Source of the DNA: Urinicoccus timonensis
GTDB taxonomy: Bacteria; Bacillota; Clostridia; Tissierellales; Peptoniphilaceae
Assembly (NCBI RefSeq): GCF_900232945.1
Contig: NZ_OCTU01000004.1
Coordinates: forward strand, 110,512 to 171,001
Direction: 5' to 3'
Length of the DNA stretch: 60,490 nt
A program made the translations under genes and the position numbers. Shown here one piece after another: positions 43,405 through 52,588 of this stretch (within the stretch, counting starts at the first letter, position 1; each line of letters starts with the position of its first letter). Below the pieces are notes generated by a model. That model was given only the letters and a program-made list of their open reading frames with translations. It was not told where the DNA came from and made no database searches.

Positions 43405-44163
43405 CTACATAACAGTCAGCCCACCGTCGGACACCAGGATTTGTCCTGTGATGTTGGAGGCTTGGTCGGATGCAAGGAAGAGGAGGTTTTCAGCAATTTC
43501 TTCGGCGCTGGCCACCATCTTGTCGAGTTTTGGTCCCCTCATAACTACTTCCATGCCTTTTTCATCTACGTCGCTTAGGTTTTCCATTATTTCAGTGGCA
43601 ATACCACCAGGGGCTACTGCGTTGCAACGAATCTTGTCGTTTGCATACATGGCTGCTGTATTTTGCACCAGACCATGGATGGCACTCTTGGACATGGTAT
43701 AGGCTACTCCGGCCTTGCCGCCCCGGATGCCGGCGATGGAAGTGGTGGCTACAATGGCTCCACCTTCCTTCATAAGGGGAATGGCACCCTTGAAGAGTCG
43801 GAAGGTTCCCTTGACATTGATGGAGAAAATCCGGTCCAAATTTTCTTCTGTACAGGTGGTTACTGGTTCGAATTTATCCATGACACCAGCATTGGCAATG
43901 AGGACGTCTAGCTTGTCGTTTTCGCTTTTTACTTTTTCAAAGAGTCTGTCTACGTCTTCTGGCTTGGAAATATCGCAAGGCACAGGGATGACTTGGCCTT
44001 TACAGCCTAGGGACTTTACTTCCTCTGCAAGGGCAAGGAGTCTTTCTTCCCTTCTAGCCACTGCATAGATCTTGGCCCCTTCTTTGGCTGCCATCAGGCT
44101 AGTGGCCCTACCAACACCAGAAGAAGCTCCGGTAACTACAAGAACTTTATTTTCGAATCTCAT
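43405..44163 (-). CDS. Short-chain dehydrogenase/reductase
   Basis: This 252-aa classical SDR has the cofactor motif TGASSGVGRA (residues 11-20), NAGV, catalytic Ser in ATTSIAG, and YTMSK with Tyr and Lys. APGGIATE is the segment after the active site. An Arg pair after the second strand (ARREERL) suggests preference for NADP(H). GGGAGG precedes the ATG. The substrate is unknown. It stands alone between two terminators. Confidence 0.9.
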   Translation of the reverse strand: MRFENKVLVVTGASSGVGRATSLMAAKEGAKIYAVARREERLLALAEEVKSLGCKGQVIPVPCDISKPEDVDRLFEKVKSENDKLDVLIANAGVMDKFEPVTTCTEENLDRIFSINVKGTFRLFKGAIPLMKEGGAIVATTSIAGIRGGKAGVAYTMSKSAIHGLVQNTAAMYANDKIRCNAVAPGGIATEIMENLSDVDEKGMEVVMRGPKLDKMVASAEEIAENLLFLASDQASNITGQILVSDGGLTVM

Positions 44164-44528
44164 ACTTTTCCTCCCTTTTTTTATTTTATTTCTTATTTAC
44201 TATCATACCCTATTTTTAGGATTTTTATTCTGTCTTATAGATTTGCTTGTAAAATAAATGCTCTAGCTGAATCTAATTTTAACCTATAGGCTCGCGGACC
44301 ATTTAGCATTCTACCTTACTTTTATATCCGGCCTTATTCCCTCCTCTGTATCTGACATCTTTTCTGATAGGACCCGCCCAACAAATCACATTTCTGATTC
44401 TTTAAAACAATTTTTGCTTCCATCCTAGCCTGCCTAAATCCGCACTTCCCCTTATAAGCTATGGTTGGAGCAATCGAATTCAACCCTATACAAGTAATTC
44501 CTCTTCCTTATTGACCGATACCCCCATT
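44164..44528. other. Intergenic region upstream of the SDR gene
   Basis: About 365 bp with no supported ORF. A possible -10 TATGAT lies near 44204 on the minus strand, without a clear -35. Confidence 0.4.
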
Positions 44529-44562
44529 AAAAAGGCCCCACCAATCAATGGTAGGACCTTTT
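44529..44562 (-). terminator. Terminator after the 80-aa hypothetical gene
   Basis: A stem with arms AAAAGGTCCTACCA and TGGTGGGGCCTTTTT (some G-U pairs) lies 19 bp after the stop. Confidence 0.65.
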
Positions 44563-44580
44563 GCATTCTATTCTATTTAC

Positions 44581-44823
44581 TTAGTTTACAAAATATTTGT
44601 CTAGAATCTTTTCGATTTCTATCCCTTCATTTGTGATTCCATCATCAGTGATATATTCTGAACTCGCCACTAATAGCTCCGATAAGAAGTTTTGTCTATC
44701 TTCTTCCTCTTGAAATTGTAAGCTGTTGTTACCGGTGGTTATGTTCCCAATCTTATCTAGGAGTTCTCCCAACTCTCTTTGGATAATCTCCATTTCTTTT
44801 TCCTTGAGTTGAACCTCTATCAT
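44581..44823 (-). CDS. Hypothetical protein, 80 aa
   Basis: I do not recognise this protein. It is acidic and helical, with a start rich in Lys/Glu heptads (VQLKEKEMEIIQRELGELLD) and an acidic C-terminus. There is no signal peptide or membrane segment. A GGGGG stretch precedes the ATG and a terminator follows the stop, which supports a real gene. It is the first of several short minus-strand genes of unknown role (44.6-46.6 kb). Confidence 0.6.
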   Translation of the reverse strand: MIEVQLKEKEMEIIQRELGELLDKIGNITTGNNSLQFQEEEDRQNFLSELLVASSEYITDDGITNEGIEIEKILDKYFVN

Positions 44824-45058
44824 CTTAAGCCCCCTATTGCCCTATGGCGGTTATAATCTTATCTGCTTTTTAGGTTTTCCTATTCTCATCTTTCTTGGAT
44901 ATTTCCAGTTGGGTCGTCTTTAGGGCATCCTTTGTTTACCCGTCTCGGGGCCTTTTTTGGTCCCTATCCTTCTTTCTATAAGGTGAGCTAGATAACCCTC
45001 GATTGTGTTATGCCGGATGTTTTTTCTTCTACCATCATCTTTTGAAATTCATAATTTT

Positions 45059-45436
45059 TTAAAAGTTTGTCTGTATATAGTAGATTTTTATAATCTCATC
45101 CCCTTGCTCTTCTCCCATTAGGATCACTTCTACATGGTCCTTTTTCCAATTTACCCTCCAATTAGTCTCATCAAGATGTTTTCCATCGTTTGCTATGGAG
45201 GTGTTGATTTCTTGCCTTTCTGTCCTTTCCCGGCCATTGGACTTTAGTTCTATCCTTACCTCTGATGATCCAAAGAAGGCAGGACTGTCCGTTTCTATAA
45301 AAGATAGGCAATACTTCTTGTCCTCGGAAGATGATTCCGCTATCAGTCTTGGCCTAGTTACTAGGTATAGTCCAATAGCTAGGATTGCCAGAATAACAAG
45401 TGCACTTATCGATATAAATTTCAATAGTTTTTTCAT
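45059..45436 (-). CDS. Membrane-anchored protein, DUF5412-like
   Basis: This 125-aa protein has one N-terminal helix (residues 6-27) and an extracytoplasmic beta domain. The segments KKYCLSFIETDSPAFFGSSE and KSNGRERTERQEINTSIAND, then VNWKKDHVEVILMGEEQ, fit DUF5412, a small family of unknown role in Firmicutes. A GAGGT site is seven bases before the ATG. Confidence 0.7.
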   Translation of the reverse strand: MKKLLKFISISALVILAILAIGLYLVTRPRLIAESSSEDKKYCLSFIETDSPAFFGSSEVRIELKSNGRERTERQEINTSIANDGKHLDETNWRVNWKKDHVEVILMGEEQGDEIIKIYYIQTNF

Positions 45437-45553
45437 ACCTAACCTCGAAGCCTAATCTTATTGCATTCAAAATATTATCTTAACTATTGAGCCATATTCT
45501 TCTTCTAAACAGTCCATTCATAGGTCTAGACTGGCTAGCAGGTCTGGCTTTAC

Positions 45554-45787
45554 TTAAATGAGCATGTAGAGGTTGTAAGAAGTGGCAGATGCTCTATCTT
45601 TCAATTCCCAACCCATTTCTTCAGCGTATCCATCGTCGATTGCCATACAAAAGTTCCTGTAATCACCTTCGATTACATCTTCATTTTCCTTGATAACCCG
45701 ATCAAAATCCTCTCCTGTAAAACGACAAGATGGCCTGTAGTCTTCAATAACTGCATCATAGAATTCTTGGTAGGTTGGCTTTTCCAT
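45554..45787 (-). CDS. Hypothetical protein, 77 aa
   Basis: This is a small acidic soluble protein with a good AGGAGG site and no recognised domain. It is rich in aromatic and acidic residues (FYDAVIEDYRPSCRFTGEDF) and ends in SYNLYMLI. Its acidic composition and its place among other orphan small genes fit an immunity- or inhibitor-like protein, but that is only a guess. Confidence 0.6.
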   Translation of the reverse strand: MEKPTYQEFYDAVIEDYRPSCRFTGEDFDRVIKENEDVIEGDYRNFCMAIDDGYAEEMGWELKDRASATSYNLYMLI

Positions 45788-45924
45788 AAAATTTCCTCCT
45801 AAGTCTAAATGGTGGATTTTTCTCTATGCTCAATCTAAAGATAAGACCTTTTTCTAGCTTTATTTTAACACAAAAGACCCCTATGGGGCTCTAATTTTGC
45901 TTCTATATCCTATAACTTCCTTTT

Positions 45925-46632
45925 TTATTGTCCATGTGGCACAGCAATCCCTTGGTCAGGGGCCTTTTCTAGATGAATAGGGCTTGTTTGGAAAAATAAT
46001 TTGGGGGATATGGGATTACTTGCATTAAAAGCGGTGTCGATGTAATAGATTTCATCTTCAACAATGACATAATTCCACCTGTGCTTCATAATCTTACTGT
46101 TGATACATCCAACCTTTAGCCCAATCGCCTCTCCTAAGATCAAAAAAAGTTGTGCGAAGGCGACACAGGTTCCCTTGTGAGTTATGGCAGCAGCAAGAGC
46201 AGATCTCGATCTGTGTTCTTTGTCATAAGCGATATTCTCGGTTAGAAAAGTGTTTAGGAATTCTATTTTTTCTAAGTCAGTTTTTAAGTCCTTGGTTTGT
46301 TGCTTTATATCCTCTTCCAGCTCCATTAAGTTTTTGAAGTCCTCTTTTTCTGCAAAAAATTGGACCAATAAGTCACATTCATAATCGTCGCCTTCAGGTC
46401 GTATCTCCTCAAGTCTTACTATCAAAAGATTGTTCAAGGCTGAACTCCCTGGAATTTTAAATTGCTTGTCTATTCCATCTCTCATTTGGATTTCTTCTAA
46501 AAAGGTCTTTAAGTCTTTATCCACTTTAATCCTTATGGGTTTGTAGGCATCCATATCTCCAGCTTCAAGAAAGACTCTTTTGGCCATTAAGCCAAGCTCT
46601 TCTTTACTTCTTAAAATTTTATCTTCTAACAT
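45925..46632 (-). CDS. Transglutaminase-like cysteine protease-fold protein
   Basis: This 235-aa protein has a helical N-terminal half and a transglutaminase core. The catalytic Cys is in HKGTCVAFAQLF, the His in KIMKHRWNYVIVED and the Asp in EIYYIDTAFN. The spacing fits the family. There is no signal peptide, so the protein is cytoplasmic, or secretion is not obvious. The ribosome binding site is weak (GAAGGG). Confidence 0.85.
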   Translation of the reverse strand: MLEDKILRSKEELGLMAKRVFLEAGDMDAYKPIRIKVDKDLKTFLEEIQMRDGIDKQFKIPGSSALNNLLIVRLEEIRPEGDDYECDLLVQFFAEKEDFKNLMELEEDIKQQTKDLKTDLEKIEFLNTFLTENIAYDKEHRSRSALAAAITHKGTCVAFAQLFLILGEAIGLKVGCINSKIMKHRWNYVIVEDEIYYIDTAFNASNPISPKLFFQTSPIHLEKAPDQGIAVPHGQ

Positions 46633-46854
46633 TCAGGCCCTTCAATCAAAAATACACCCTTTGCATCTATTCGATCTTCTAATATTTTATCCACTAGCCT
46701 AGGTAAATAGTTTTTCATACTTGCCTGACTTTTGCAAATTTATTCTATCATCCCCTCAAGTGATTGTCCATTTCCTATTCAAGTATTTGTCTAGTTTTTA
46801 TTCAAGTATTCGGTCATTATATTTACTAGAATCTCTTAAAAACTGTCTAAAATA

Positions 46855-46874
46855 GCACCTACAAGTGTAGGTGC
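46855..46874 (-). terminator. Terminator after the ICMT-like gene
   Basis: Perfect 9-bp arms GCACCTACA/TGTAGGTGC have a 2-base centre and are followed by TATTTTAG on the minus strand, 15 bp after the stop. Confidence 0.7.
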
Positions 46875-46888
46875 CAAATTAAAATTAG

Positions 46889-47380
46889 TTACTTTTTCCT
46901 AATCCATGGTAGTACTCTATTTACTTCATTTAAATATGTTTCATATTCTTGTCCAAATTCATTTTTTAACCATTTTTCTTCTGTGTTTTTCATCAATATT
47001 GTTAAGAAAGCCCAGAAAATAAATGGTAATATTAATAAAATATAGTTTGCCATAAGTAGTAAAAGGCCTGTAAATATAAATAAAAATGCTGAATAAATAG
47101 GATTCCTTACAATACTGTAGATCCCCCTTGTAATCAACTTCTTCTCTTTAACTTTTTTGTTTATTTTCTGAACTATAACTGCTTGTACCCATAAATATAT
47201 GCCTAAAAGTATTAATAATATCCCTGCTACAATAAAAAATATTTTTCCTTTACTTAGGTCGCCTTGATCTAGGTATCCTTTAAGATCAAGGTATAATCCT
47301 ACTATTGTAAGAATGAAACAAGTGATGACATATATAGGTCCAACGCCGAATATGGGCATCTTAAATTCTTTGGATTTCAT
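46889..47380 (-). CDS. Isoprenylcysteine carboxyl methyltransferase-family protein
   Basis: This 163-aa membrane protein has four to five helices. The C-terminal ICMT/PEMT signature is LITRGIYSIVRNPIYSAFLF (about residues 90-109), then EEKWLKNEFGQEYETYLNEV with the conserved Glu and Tyr. Bacterial members methylate lipids or small hydrophobic acceptors using S-adenosylmethionine. It is the last gene of the minus-strand run that begins at the Fur-like box near 50651, 12 bp after an esterase gene. A part in modifying a metallophore or lipid is possible. Confidence 0.8.
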   Translation of the reverse strand: MKSKEFKMPIFGVGPIYVITCFILTIVGLYLDLKGYLDQGDLSKGKIFFIVAGILLILLGIYLWVQAVIVQKINKKVKEKKLITRGIYSIVRNPIYSAFLFIFTGLLLLMANYILLILPFIFWAFLTILMKNTEEKWLKNEFGQEYETYLNEVNRVLPWIRKK

Positions 47381-47392
47381 TTTGTCCCCTGG

Positions 47393-48331
47393 CTATTGTT
47401 TTAACAATTCAATAATTTCATCTTGTGCAACTCTTCCTTCTCTAAAAAATCTTACCAAGGGATAGCAGTGGCACATTCCTTTGCCCACAATTATTTCATA
47501 GGGAGCCTTGTATTTCTCCATTGCTTTTTTAAATTCGTCCGCAAAGGCATAGAGGCATTCATTTTCGCCGTAATAAAAATATGTTTTCGGAAAGTCGGTA
47601 AAATCTCCTACCGTTCCGTCAAGCATATACTCAGGTATGTCTGCATCTCCTTTTACGATTTCCCTTGCCGTCTTTAGATATGTAGGATCAATCATTATGT
47701 CCTTGTGGTTAAGGGCATTTACTCTTTCCCATATGTCTTTATTTTCTTCAAGCCTTACATCGGGTATGCCGCCGGGTGAAACTGAAATAATTTTGCCTGG
47801 CATATTAAGAGGTCTACCTATTGCATTGTTATGCAAAAATATTCCTATTGCCAGACAAGCTCCTGACGAAAAACCGAGGACACTTATGTTTTCAGCCTTA
47901 TATGTTTGGGTCATCAGCCTATAGGCTTCAAAAGAAACTTCATATGTCTTATCTATCTTTACATCTTCCGAGCAAAGGGGATAGAATAAAAACCAAAGGT
48001 CTTTGCCGGCTTCTTCCATTATTCTTTCCGCCAAAGCAAAATCCAATTTGTCCGGCTGTGTAATCATTCCTCCGCCGAAAAGATATAGCACTGCTCCCTC
48101 TGCAGGACTTTGATTTTTTTGATATGAAATCAATCTGTATCCCATAAGGTCTCTGTCGAAAAGATAGTAATTTTTTCTCTCGGCTCTCTTCCTTGCCTTA
48201 TCTAAATCAAATACCGCCTTTGCATTTTCTCCCTTTGCATACTCAAGCATCTCTTCCTTGTTTTTTAAAAACATTTTTTTGACACCGGCAAGTCTTACTA
48301 TTGTCGATGCAATTTTATAAGTTAAAGTCAT
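47393..48331 (-). CDS. Alpha/beta hydrolase (GDXG/carboxylesterase type)
   Basis: This 312-aa protein has the nucleophile motif GFSSGACLA. The oxyanion segment LYLFGGGMITQPDK replaces HGGG with FGGG. The Asp is in YYGENE/YAFADEF and the His in GKGMCHCYPL. Lipid or acyl esterases of this type have a cap helix, here MTLTYKIASTIVRLAGVKK. It follows the thiazoline-hydrolase-like gene by 68 bp and could act on an ester or an acylated metallophore. Confidence 0.82.
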   Translation of the reverse strand: MTLTYKIASTIVRLAGVKKMFLKNKEEMLEYAKGENAKAVFDLDKARKRAERKNYYLFDRDLMGYRLISYQKNQSPAEGAVLYLFGGGMITQPDKLDFALAERIMEEAGKDLWFLFYPLCSEDVKIDKTYEVSFEAYRLMTQTYKAENISVLGFSSGACLAIGIFLHNNAIGRPLNMPGKIISVSPGGIPDVRLEENKDIWERVNALNHKDIMIDPTYLKTAREIVKGDADIPEYMLDGTVGDFTDFPKTYFYYGENECLYAFADEFKKAMEKYKAPYEIIVGKGMCHCYPLVRFFREGRVAQDEIIELLKQ

Positions 48332-48399
48332 TTTATTTTACTCCCTTAAGAATCAATTCATCACAAGTTTTACCAATACCTTCTTCTTATAGCTTGGAT

Positions 48400-49026
48400 T
48401 CATTCTCTATCCCCCGTGATAAAATAATCGCAACAAGCTGCTCCATTTGCTATGGTGTTTTTTCTATGCAGTACTCCATGTTGAAGGCTTATCATAAGCT
48501 CGTCTAATTCACAGAATAGCGGCATTAATTCAGCCACCCCCAGCTTCTTTGTATAAGTACAAATCGGACAACGTGTAATTCGATAGTAACAAGCCCCTTC
48601 ATAAGGCTGACCTTCGAAGTCGACTTTAAAAGAAGTCGGATAGAGCTTTTCTTTTTCTGGGGTGTACCATTTGTAATACTTAAGAATATTTTTCTTATTG
48701 GCCTCTTTCCCCCTCTTAGTATTTAGATTAATTAAGGAAAAATACCATTTGACAGAATAAAGAGATTGGCGCATCATTTCTTGGATGGTCTCTGGTGGAA
48801 TCTTTTTCTCGCTTGCTAAATATGGGGCAACAAAGGCAAGGGCAAACCACTCATTGTAGGCCATGGGATTATCATCGCCGATATCATCTGCTCCTTCTAT
48901 TAGTTTTCGATAAATTTTTTTGCTTTTTTTCATTATTTCTCTAGAATAATCATGTCCATAATTTTTCAGCAAAACTTTTTTCATAGGATGTTGAAATAAA
49001 TTGAAATAAAAACTGTGATATTTCAT
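48400..49026 (-). CDS. L-2-amino-thiazoline-4-carboxylate hydrolase-family protein (copy 1)
   Basis: This 208-aa protein matches the ATC hydrolase family (PF14196). The C-terminal half has YYRITRCPICTYTKKLG, then MPLFCELDELMISLQHG and TIANGAACCDYFITG, where the Cys and Asp residues are conserved. Characterised members open the ring of 2-amino-thiazoline-4-carboxylate on the route to cysteine. It lies next to a SAM methyltransferase and in the same Fur-box region as an exporter pair. It is closely similar to the gene at 55519-56109. Action on a thiazoline ring is inference. Confidence 0.85.
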   Translation of the reverse strand: MKYHSFYFNLFQHPMKKVLLKNYGHDYSREIMKKSKKIYRKLIEGADDIGDDNPMAYNEWFALAFVAPYLASEKKIPPETIQEMMRQSLYSVKWYFSLINLNTKRGKEANKKNILKYYKWYTPEKEKLYPTSFKVDFEGQPYEGACYYRITRCPICTYTKKLGVAELMPLFCELDELMISLQHGVLHRKNTIANGAACCDYFITGDRE

Positions 49027-49077
49027 TTTGCATACCTCATTAATTTTCTAAATTTTCTTAGTAATTTATATACAATT

Positions 49078-49905
49078 TTATTTTCTCCCAATAAGAAGAG
49101 TTGAGCCGTAAAGTCCTAGCAATAAAGCTTCTTTGTGGCCCATAAAAAGATCCTTTGTTGTATCAATTAATTGCACATTTTCGTAGCCATCTTTTTTAAG
49201 CTTTTCGATAAATTTATTCATATCTCCGTATCTTGACTTATTCATCAAATCATGAATAACAAAAACTCCACCCTTTTTAAGTACACGCAAAGTTTCCAGT
49301 AGAAGTTTCTGCTTATTATGTCCCATTATATTGTGATAAAGATAGTTGCTTGTTACTGCATCAAAACTTTCATCTTCAAAAGGAAGATTCACTGCATTTC
49401 CAATTTTAAATCTCGCATTTTCTATTCCCTCTAATTTTGCATTATTTTCACAGAGCTCTTTAGAAAATTCACTCTTGTATGACCCACTCCAAATATCGCA
49501 GCCCACCATGGTCGCCTTAGGATTTCTTTTTGCGGAAGCAATGGTAAGTGCACCGCTACCACATCCTACATCTAAGCCCAGACCACCATCTGGGATCTTT
49601 ACATAGTCGGCAGTCCCCTCTATTATAGCTTTGGCAAGCTTTCTTTTTCCATTGTAATCAAAAGCCTTATGTAGTACTCTCATCCAAATTGCAAAGAAAG
49701 TAAGTTTCAGCGTAGCATATCCAAGAATAATGGCACAGATAAGACGAGTTTTTCCACTAAATACAAGATCACTGACACCGAAGGCTATAAGTAAGATAAA
49801 AGCTACGAGACTTGCAAAGATTAAATTCTTTAACAAGCTTTCAGGAACCCAGTTTTTATAGTCAGCTTTTGTTTTCTTGTCATCAATAAAATTTAATTGT
49901 TTCAT
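49078..49905 (-). CDS. SAM-dependent methyltransferase with N-terminal membrane helices
   Basis: This 275-aa protein has two helices (about residues 24-45 and 55-75). A class I methyltransferase domain follows: LGLDVGCGSGALTIAS (motif I), GCDIWSGS, FKIGNAVNLPFEDESFDAV (motifs II/III) and VLKKGGVFVIHDL. The ATG has AGGAG upstream. It is paired with the thiazoline-hydrolase-like gene at 48400, as a related methyltransferase gene is with the second copy. The substrate is not identified; a membrane location fits a lipophilic one. Confidence 0.88.
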   Translation of the reverse strand: MKQLNFIDDKKTKADYKNWVPESLLKNLIFASLVAFILLIAFGVSDLVFSGKTRLICAIILGYATLKLTFFAIWMRVLHKAFDYNGKRKLAKAIIEGTADYVKIPDGGLGLDVGCGSGALTIASAKRNPKATMVGCDIWSGSYKSEFSKELCENNAKLEGIENARFKIGNAVNLPFEDESFDAVTSNYLYHNIMGHNKQKLLLETLRVLKKGGVFVIHDLMNKSRYGDMNKFIEKLKKDGYENVQLIDTTKDLFMGHKEALLLGLYGSTLLIGRK

Positions 49906-49986
49906 AAATTTTCTCCTGTAAATAATTAATTTTATAAAATTTGCTTTGTTTACAAAAATAATAATTTTAATCTCTGACTTATAAGC

Positions 49987-50625
49987 TCATAAATTCATAT
50001 TAGTATAGTTTATCAATAAGATTAGGTAGTAAATAAAATATATTATGTTAAACCAACCTCCACGAATAATCATATGTAGTCCCTTTGGCAATCTGCCGGT
50101 AAGAGGAGTGAGAATCAAAAGAAACATAGGTGTAAATAGGACTTGCCATCTTGGGAATACTGTAAATCCAAATAAAATTACCAAAGCTATTCCTATATTT
50201 GCTATAGCCATAATTCCAAAAACTATTTTAGCCTGGAGTTTTAAAAATTTTAAAAATTCATCAAAAGCTCCCTTGTTTTCGTATCTTGATAAAAGACCTA
50301 AGTAAGTACATTGAATATGATAAGTACCTCCTAGTATTATTCCAAAAATATTTATTAAAAATACAAACCAACCTATAGTTAAATACTTTTCTTGTATGGC
50401 CAAAACAATATGATAAAATCCAATACAATATATAAAGGCACATATTGGACCTAAAAGACCACCAATGTATAATCTTTTTATGCTAACATTTTTCATTATG
50501 CCAATAATATTATTTATAGTATTCTTGCCATCGTAATCATTAGAATCATAATATAAAATCATATCTCCTAAAAACATCAGGAATGAAGCAAAAAGACCAA
50601 TTAATATACTCATGTATAAAGTCAC
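49987..50625 (-). CDS. DUF6796-like membrane protein
   Basis: This 212-aa integral membrane protein has about seven helices, conserved HxxxLGDM-like residues at the start (FLMFLGDMILYY) and GGTYHIQCTYLG in the middle. The start codon is GTG with GAGGTG eight bases before it. The family is often found near ABC exporters and AraC regulators in Clostridia; function unknown. It heads the minus-strand genes downstream of Fur-like box B. Confidence 0.72.
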   Translation of the reverse strand: MTLYMSILIGLFASFLMFLGDMILYYDSNDYDGKNTINNIIGIMKNVSIKRLYIGGLLGPICAFIYCIGFYHIVLAIQEKYLTIGWFVFLINIFGIILGGTYHIQCTYLGLLSRYENKGAFDEFLKFLKLQAKIVFGIMAIANIGIALVILFGFTVFPRWQVLFTPMFLLILTPLTGRLPKGLHMIIRGGWFNIIYFIYYLILLINYTNMNL

Positions 50626-50650
50626 GACTAGACACCTCTTTTTATTTAGA

Positions 50651-50700
50651 TGATATCAATTATCAGTATAATTATAGCATGTAACGCTGATTCCTTTCAA
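50651..50700 (-). promoter_or_regulatory. Promoter with Fur-like box B
   Basis: The -35 TTGAAA (50695-50700), 18-bp spacer and -10 TATAAT (50671-50676) are followed by the palindrome TGATATCAATTATCA (50651-50665). It matches the 7-1-7 Fur consensus TGATAAT-N-ATTATCA at 13 of 15 positions and overlaps the expected transcript start. Confidence 0.7.
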
Positions 50701-50737
50701 TTATATGATTTACTGCATAAAACTAAGTAAAAAATAA

Positions 50738-50757
50738 AGGCAGTCCAAAGACTGCCT
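50738..50757. terminator. Bidirectional terminator
   Basis: Arms GGCAGTC/GACTGCC with a 4-base loop are flanked by T-rich runs on both strands. It closes the exporter transcript. Confidence 0.8.
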
Positions 50758-50880
50758 ATTTTTATCATATTGGAATAATCCATACCACTTGTAGATTCGT
50801 CGAAATAGACAAACGGAGAATCTTTGCACATAACAGATGCTATTGCACGTCTTTGCTTCTGTCCTCCTAATAAATAAATT
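50758..50880 (-). pseudogene. Scar of an ECF-type ABC ATPase
   Basis: On the minus strand, in a frame different from the exporter gene that it overlaps, the DNA encodes LLGGQKQRRAIASVMCKDSP, then FVYFDESTSGMDYSNM. This is a signature motif and Walker B of the energy-coupling-factor ATPase type. Both ends are missing. The fragment starts within the last codons of the exporter gene, so a deletion probably fused the two. Confidence 0.75.
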
Positions 50881-52588
50881 CTTCTGCCATTTTTGTCTTT
50901 TCAATTAAATTCTTATAAACTTTTGATTTTTGTAAAAGCTCTTCATGCTTGCCTTCTCTTTCTACTCTTCCATTTTCAAGAACTACTATCTTATCTGCAT
51001 TTTCTATAGATTTCATTCTGTGAGAAATGATGACAACAGTTTTATCTTTAATTAAATTATTTAAAGACTCTTGAATTTTTTTCTCGTTGTCAACATCAAG
51101 GCTTGCCGCTATTTCATCTAAGATCAATATCGGTGCATCTTTTAAGAAGGCTCTGGCTATTGATAGCCTTTGTCTTTCTCCTCCTGATAACTCAGCACCG
51201 TTCTCACCGATAACTGTATCGAAACCCTTATCCATTTTTTCTATAAAATCTGTGCAGTTTGCAAGCTTTGCTGCTCTTTTAACTTCTTCGTCACTTGCAT
51301 CTCGCTTTCCGATTCTAATATTCTCCATAACGCTTTGATTAAAGAGAACTACATCTTGGAAAACAATAGACACCTTGTCAAAAAGAGATTCTGTTGATAT
51401 TTCTTTTATATCCTTGCCATCGATTAAGATTTGTCCCTTGTCATAATCATAAAGTCTTGATATAAGTTTCAAGATAGTTGTTTTACCGCAGCCGCTTGCT
51501 CCTACTAAAGCAGTGACCTCTCCCTGCTTAGCTCTAAAGCTTACTCCATTTAAAACTTTTGCGTCTTTATTGTAAGCAAATTCAACATCTTTTAGGTCAA
51601 TATCAAATTTTTTCAAATTATAGTCTTCGCCTTCTTGTAAATCTTGATTTTGAATTTCTTTTATTCTTTCAATCTTCGGTGTTAAATAAAATATTTCCAT
51701 CAAGCCCTCTTTAGATGCATCTAAAGCGTCTTTTATCTTCATAGCTGCCAGTAAATATCCTACAAGGTAGAGAGCGCTTATCTCTTTACTAATAATTAGA
51801 TTTACGCCAACAAATATTACGACAGCAAGGGATATAAAGCTAAAAATTGATGAAAGTGACATAGTTAAAATAAGTCCTATCTCTGTCTTAACATGCACCT
51901 TTTCACTTTTGTCCATTTTTTCATATAGCTTTTCTTTCATTTCCTCTGACAAGCCATAGGCTTTGATCTCCATTTGCATTTCGATATTTTCTTGAAAGCT
52001 TTCTGAGTTTTCTCTTAGAATATCATAATATCTTTTCTGTCCCTTAACCTGATGTTTTTTAGATAAGGGTATAAATATAAAGCTTAAAAGAGATGGAATA
52101 ATTACAGCTAAGCCCATCTTGACATTACCCACCAGCATCATGATGGATATAAGTGGGAAGAAGAGTGCCATTCCGCCCACTTTTGGTATTGAATGGCTCA
52201 TTGCATGTTCTATGCCTTCAATGTCAGACATGATTGTTTGGGCTAGGTCTGAAATATCATGCTTAGAAAAGTATGATAGAGGTAGTTTTGATAAATTCTC
52301 CGCTGTCCTTATTCTTAAATCTGCACTTTCTTGATAGGTTGTACTATATAATTTATCGTATTCGACAGAAAGCAAAATATACATTGCTATCAAAGTCAAA
52401 ACTGAGAATACTATATAAAATCCCTTGCTTTTACCCATATTTTCCAAGACTTCCTGAGCAAAAATCATTAGTAATATGGCAGGAAGCATGTTTATACAAT
52501 AAACGAAAAATGAAGCCAGGGTTGCTTTACTTAAATTTCTTGCTCCTTTATCTGTGAGGGCAAATCTTTTTTTATAAAACTCCTTCAT
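50867..52588 (-). CDS. ABC transporter, exporter fold, fused TMD-NBD (YbtP/Q-like), subunit 2
   Basis: The ATG at 52588 has GGAGGG six bases upstream, better than the frame at 52612. The 573-aa half-transporter has six helices (about residues 20-310) and an NBD with Walker A GASGCGKTT, signature LSGGERQR, Walker B ILILDEIAASLD and switch His in IISHRM. All catalytic residues are present. It overlaps its partner gene by 17 bp, so the two form a heterodimer. Exporter-fold pairs with AraC regulators include the YbtPQ and IrtAB siderophore importers. The extreme C-terminus (MAEEFIY) may be shortened by the deletion that left the ECF scar. Confidence 0.9.
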   Translation of the reverse strand: MKEFYKKRFALTDKGARNLSKATLASFFVYCINMLPAILLMIFAQEVLENMGKSKGFYIVFSVLTLIAMYILLSVEYDKLYSTTYQESADLRIRTAENLSKLPLSYFSKHDISDLAQTIMSDIEGIEHAMSHSIPKVGGMALFFPLISIMMLVGNVKMGLAVIIPSLLSFIFIPLSKKHQVKGQKRYYDILRENSESFQENIEMQMEIKAYGLSEEMKEKLYEKMDKSEKVHVKTEIGLILTMSLSSIFSFISLAVVIFVGVNLIISKEISALYLVGYLLAAMKIKDALDASKEGLMEIFYLTPKIERIKEIQNQDLQEGEDYNLKKFDIDLKDVEFAYNKDAKVLNGVSFRAKQGEVTALVGASGCGKTTILKLISRLYDYDKGQILIDGKDIKEISTESLFDKVSIVFQDVVLFNQSVMENIRIGKRDASDEEVKRAAKLANCTDFIEKMDKGFDTVIGENGAELSGGERQRLSIARAFLKDAPILILDEIAASLDVDNEKKIQESLNNLIKDKTVVIISHRMKSIENADKIVVLENGRVEREGKHEELLQKSKVYKNLIEKTKMAEEFIY

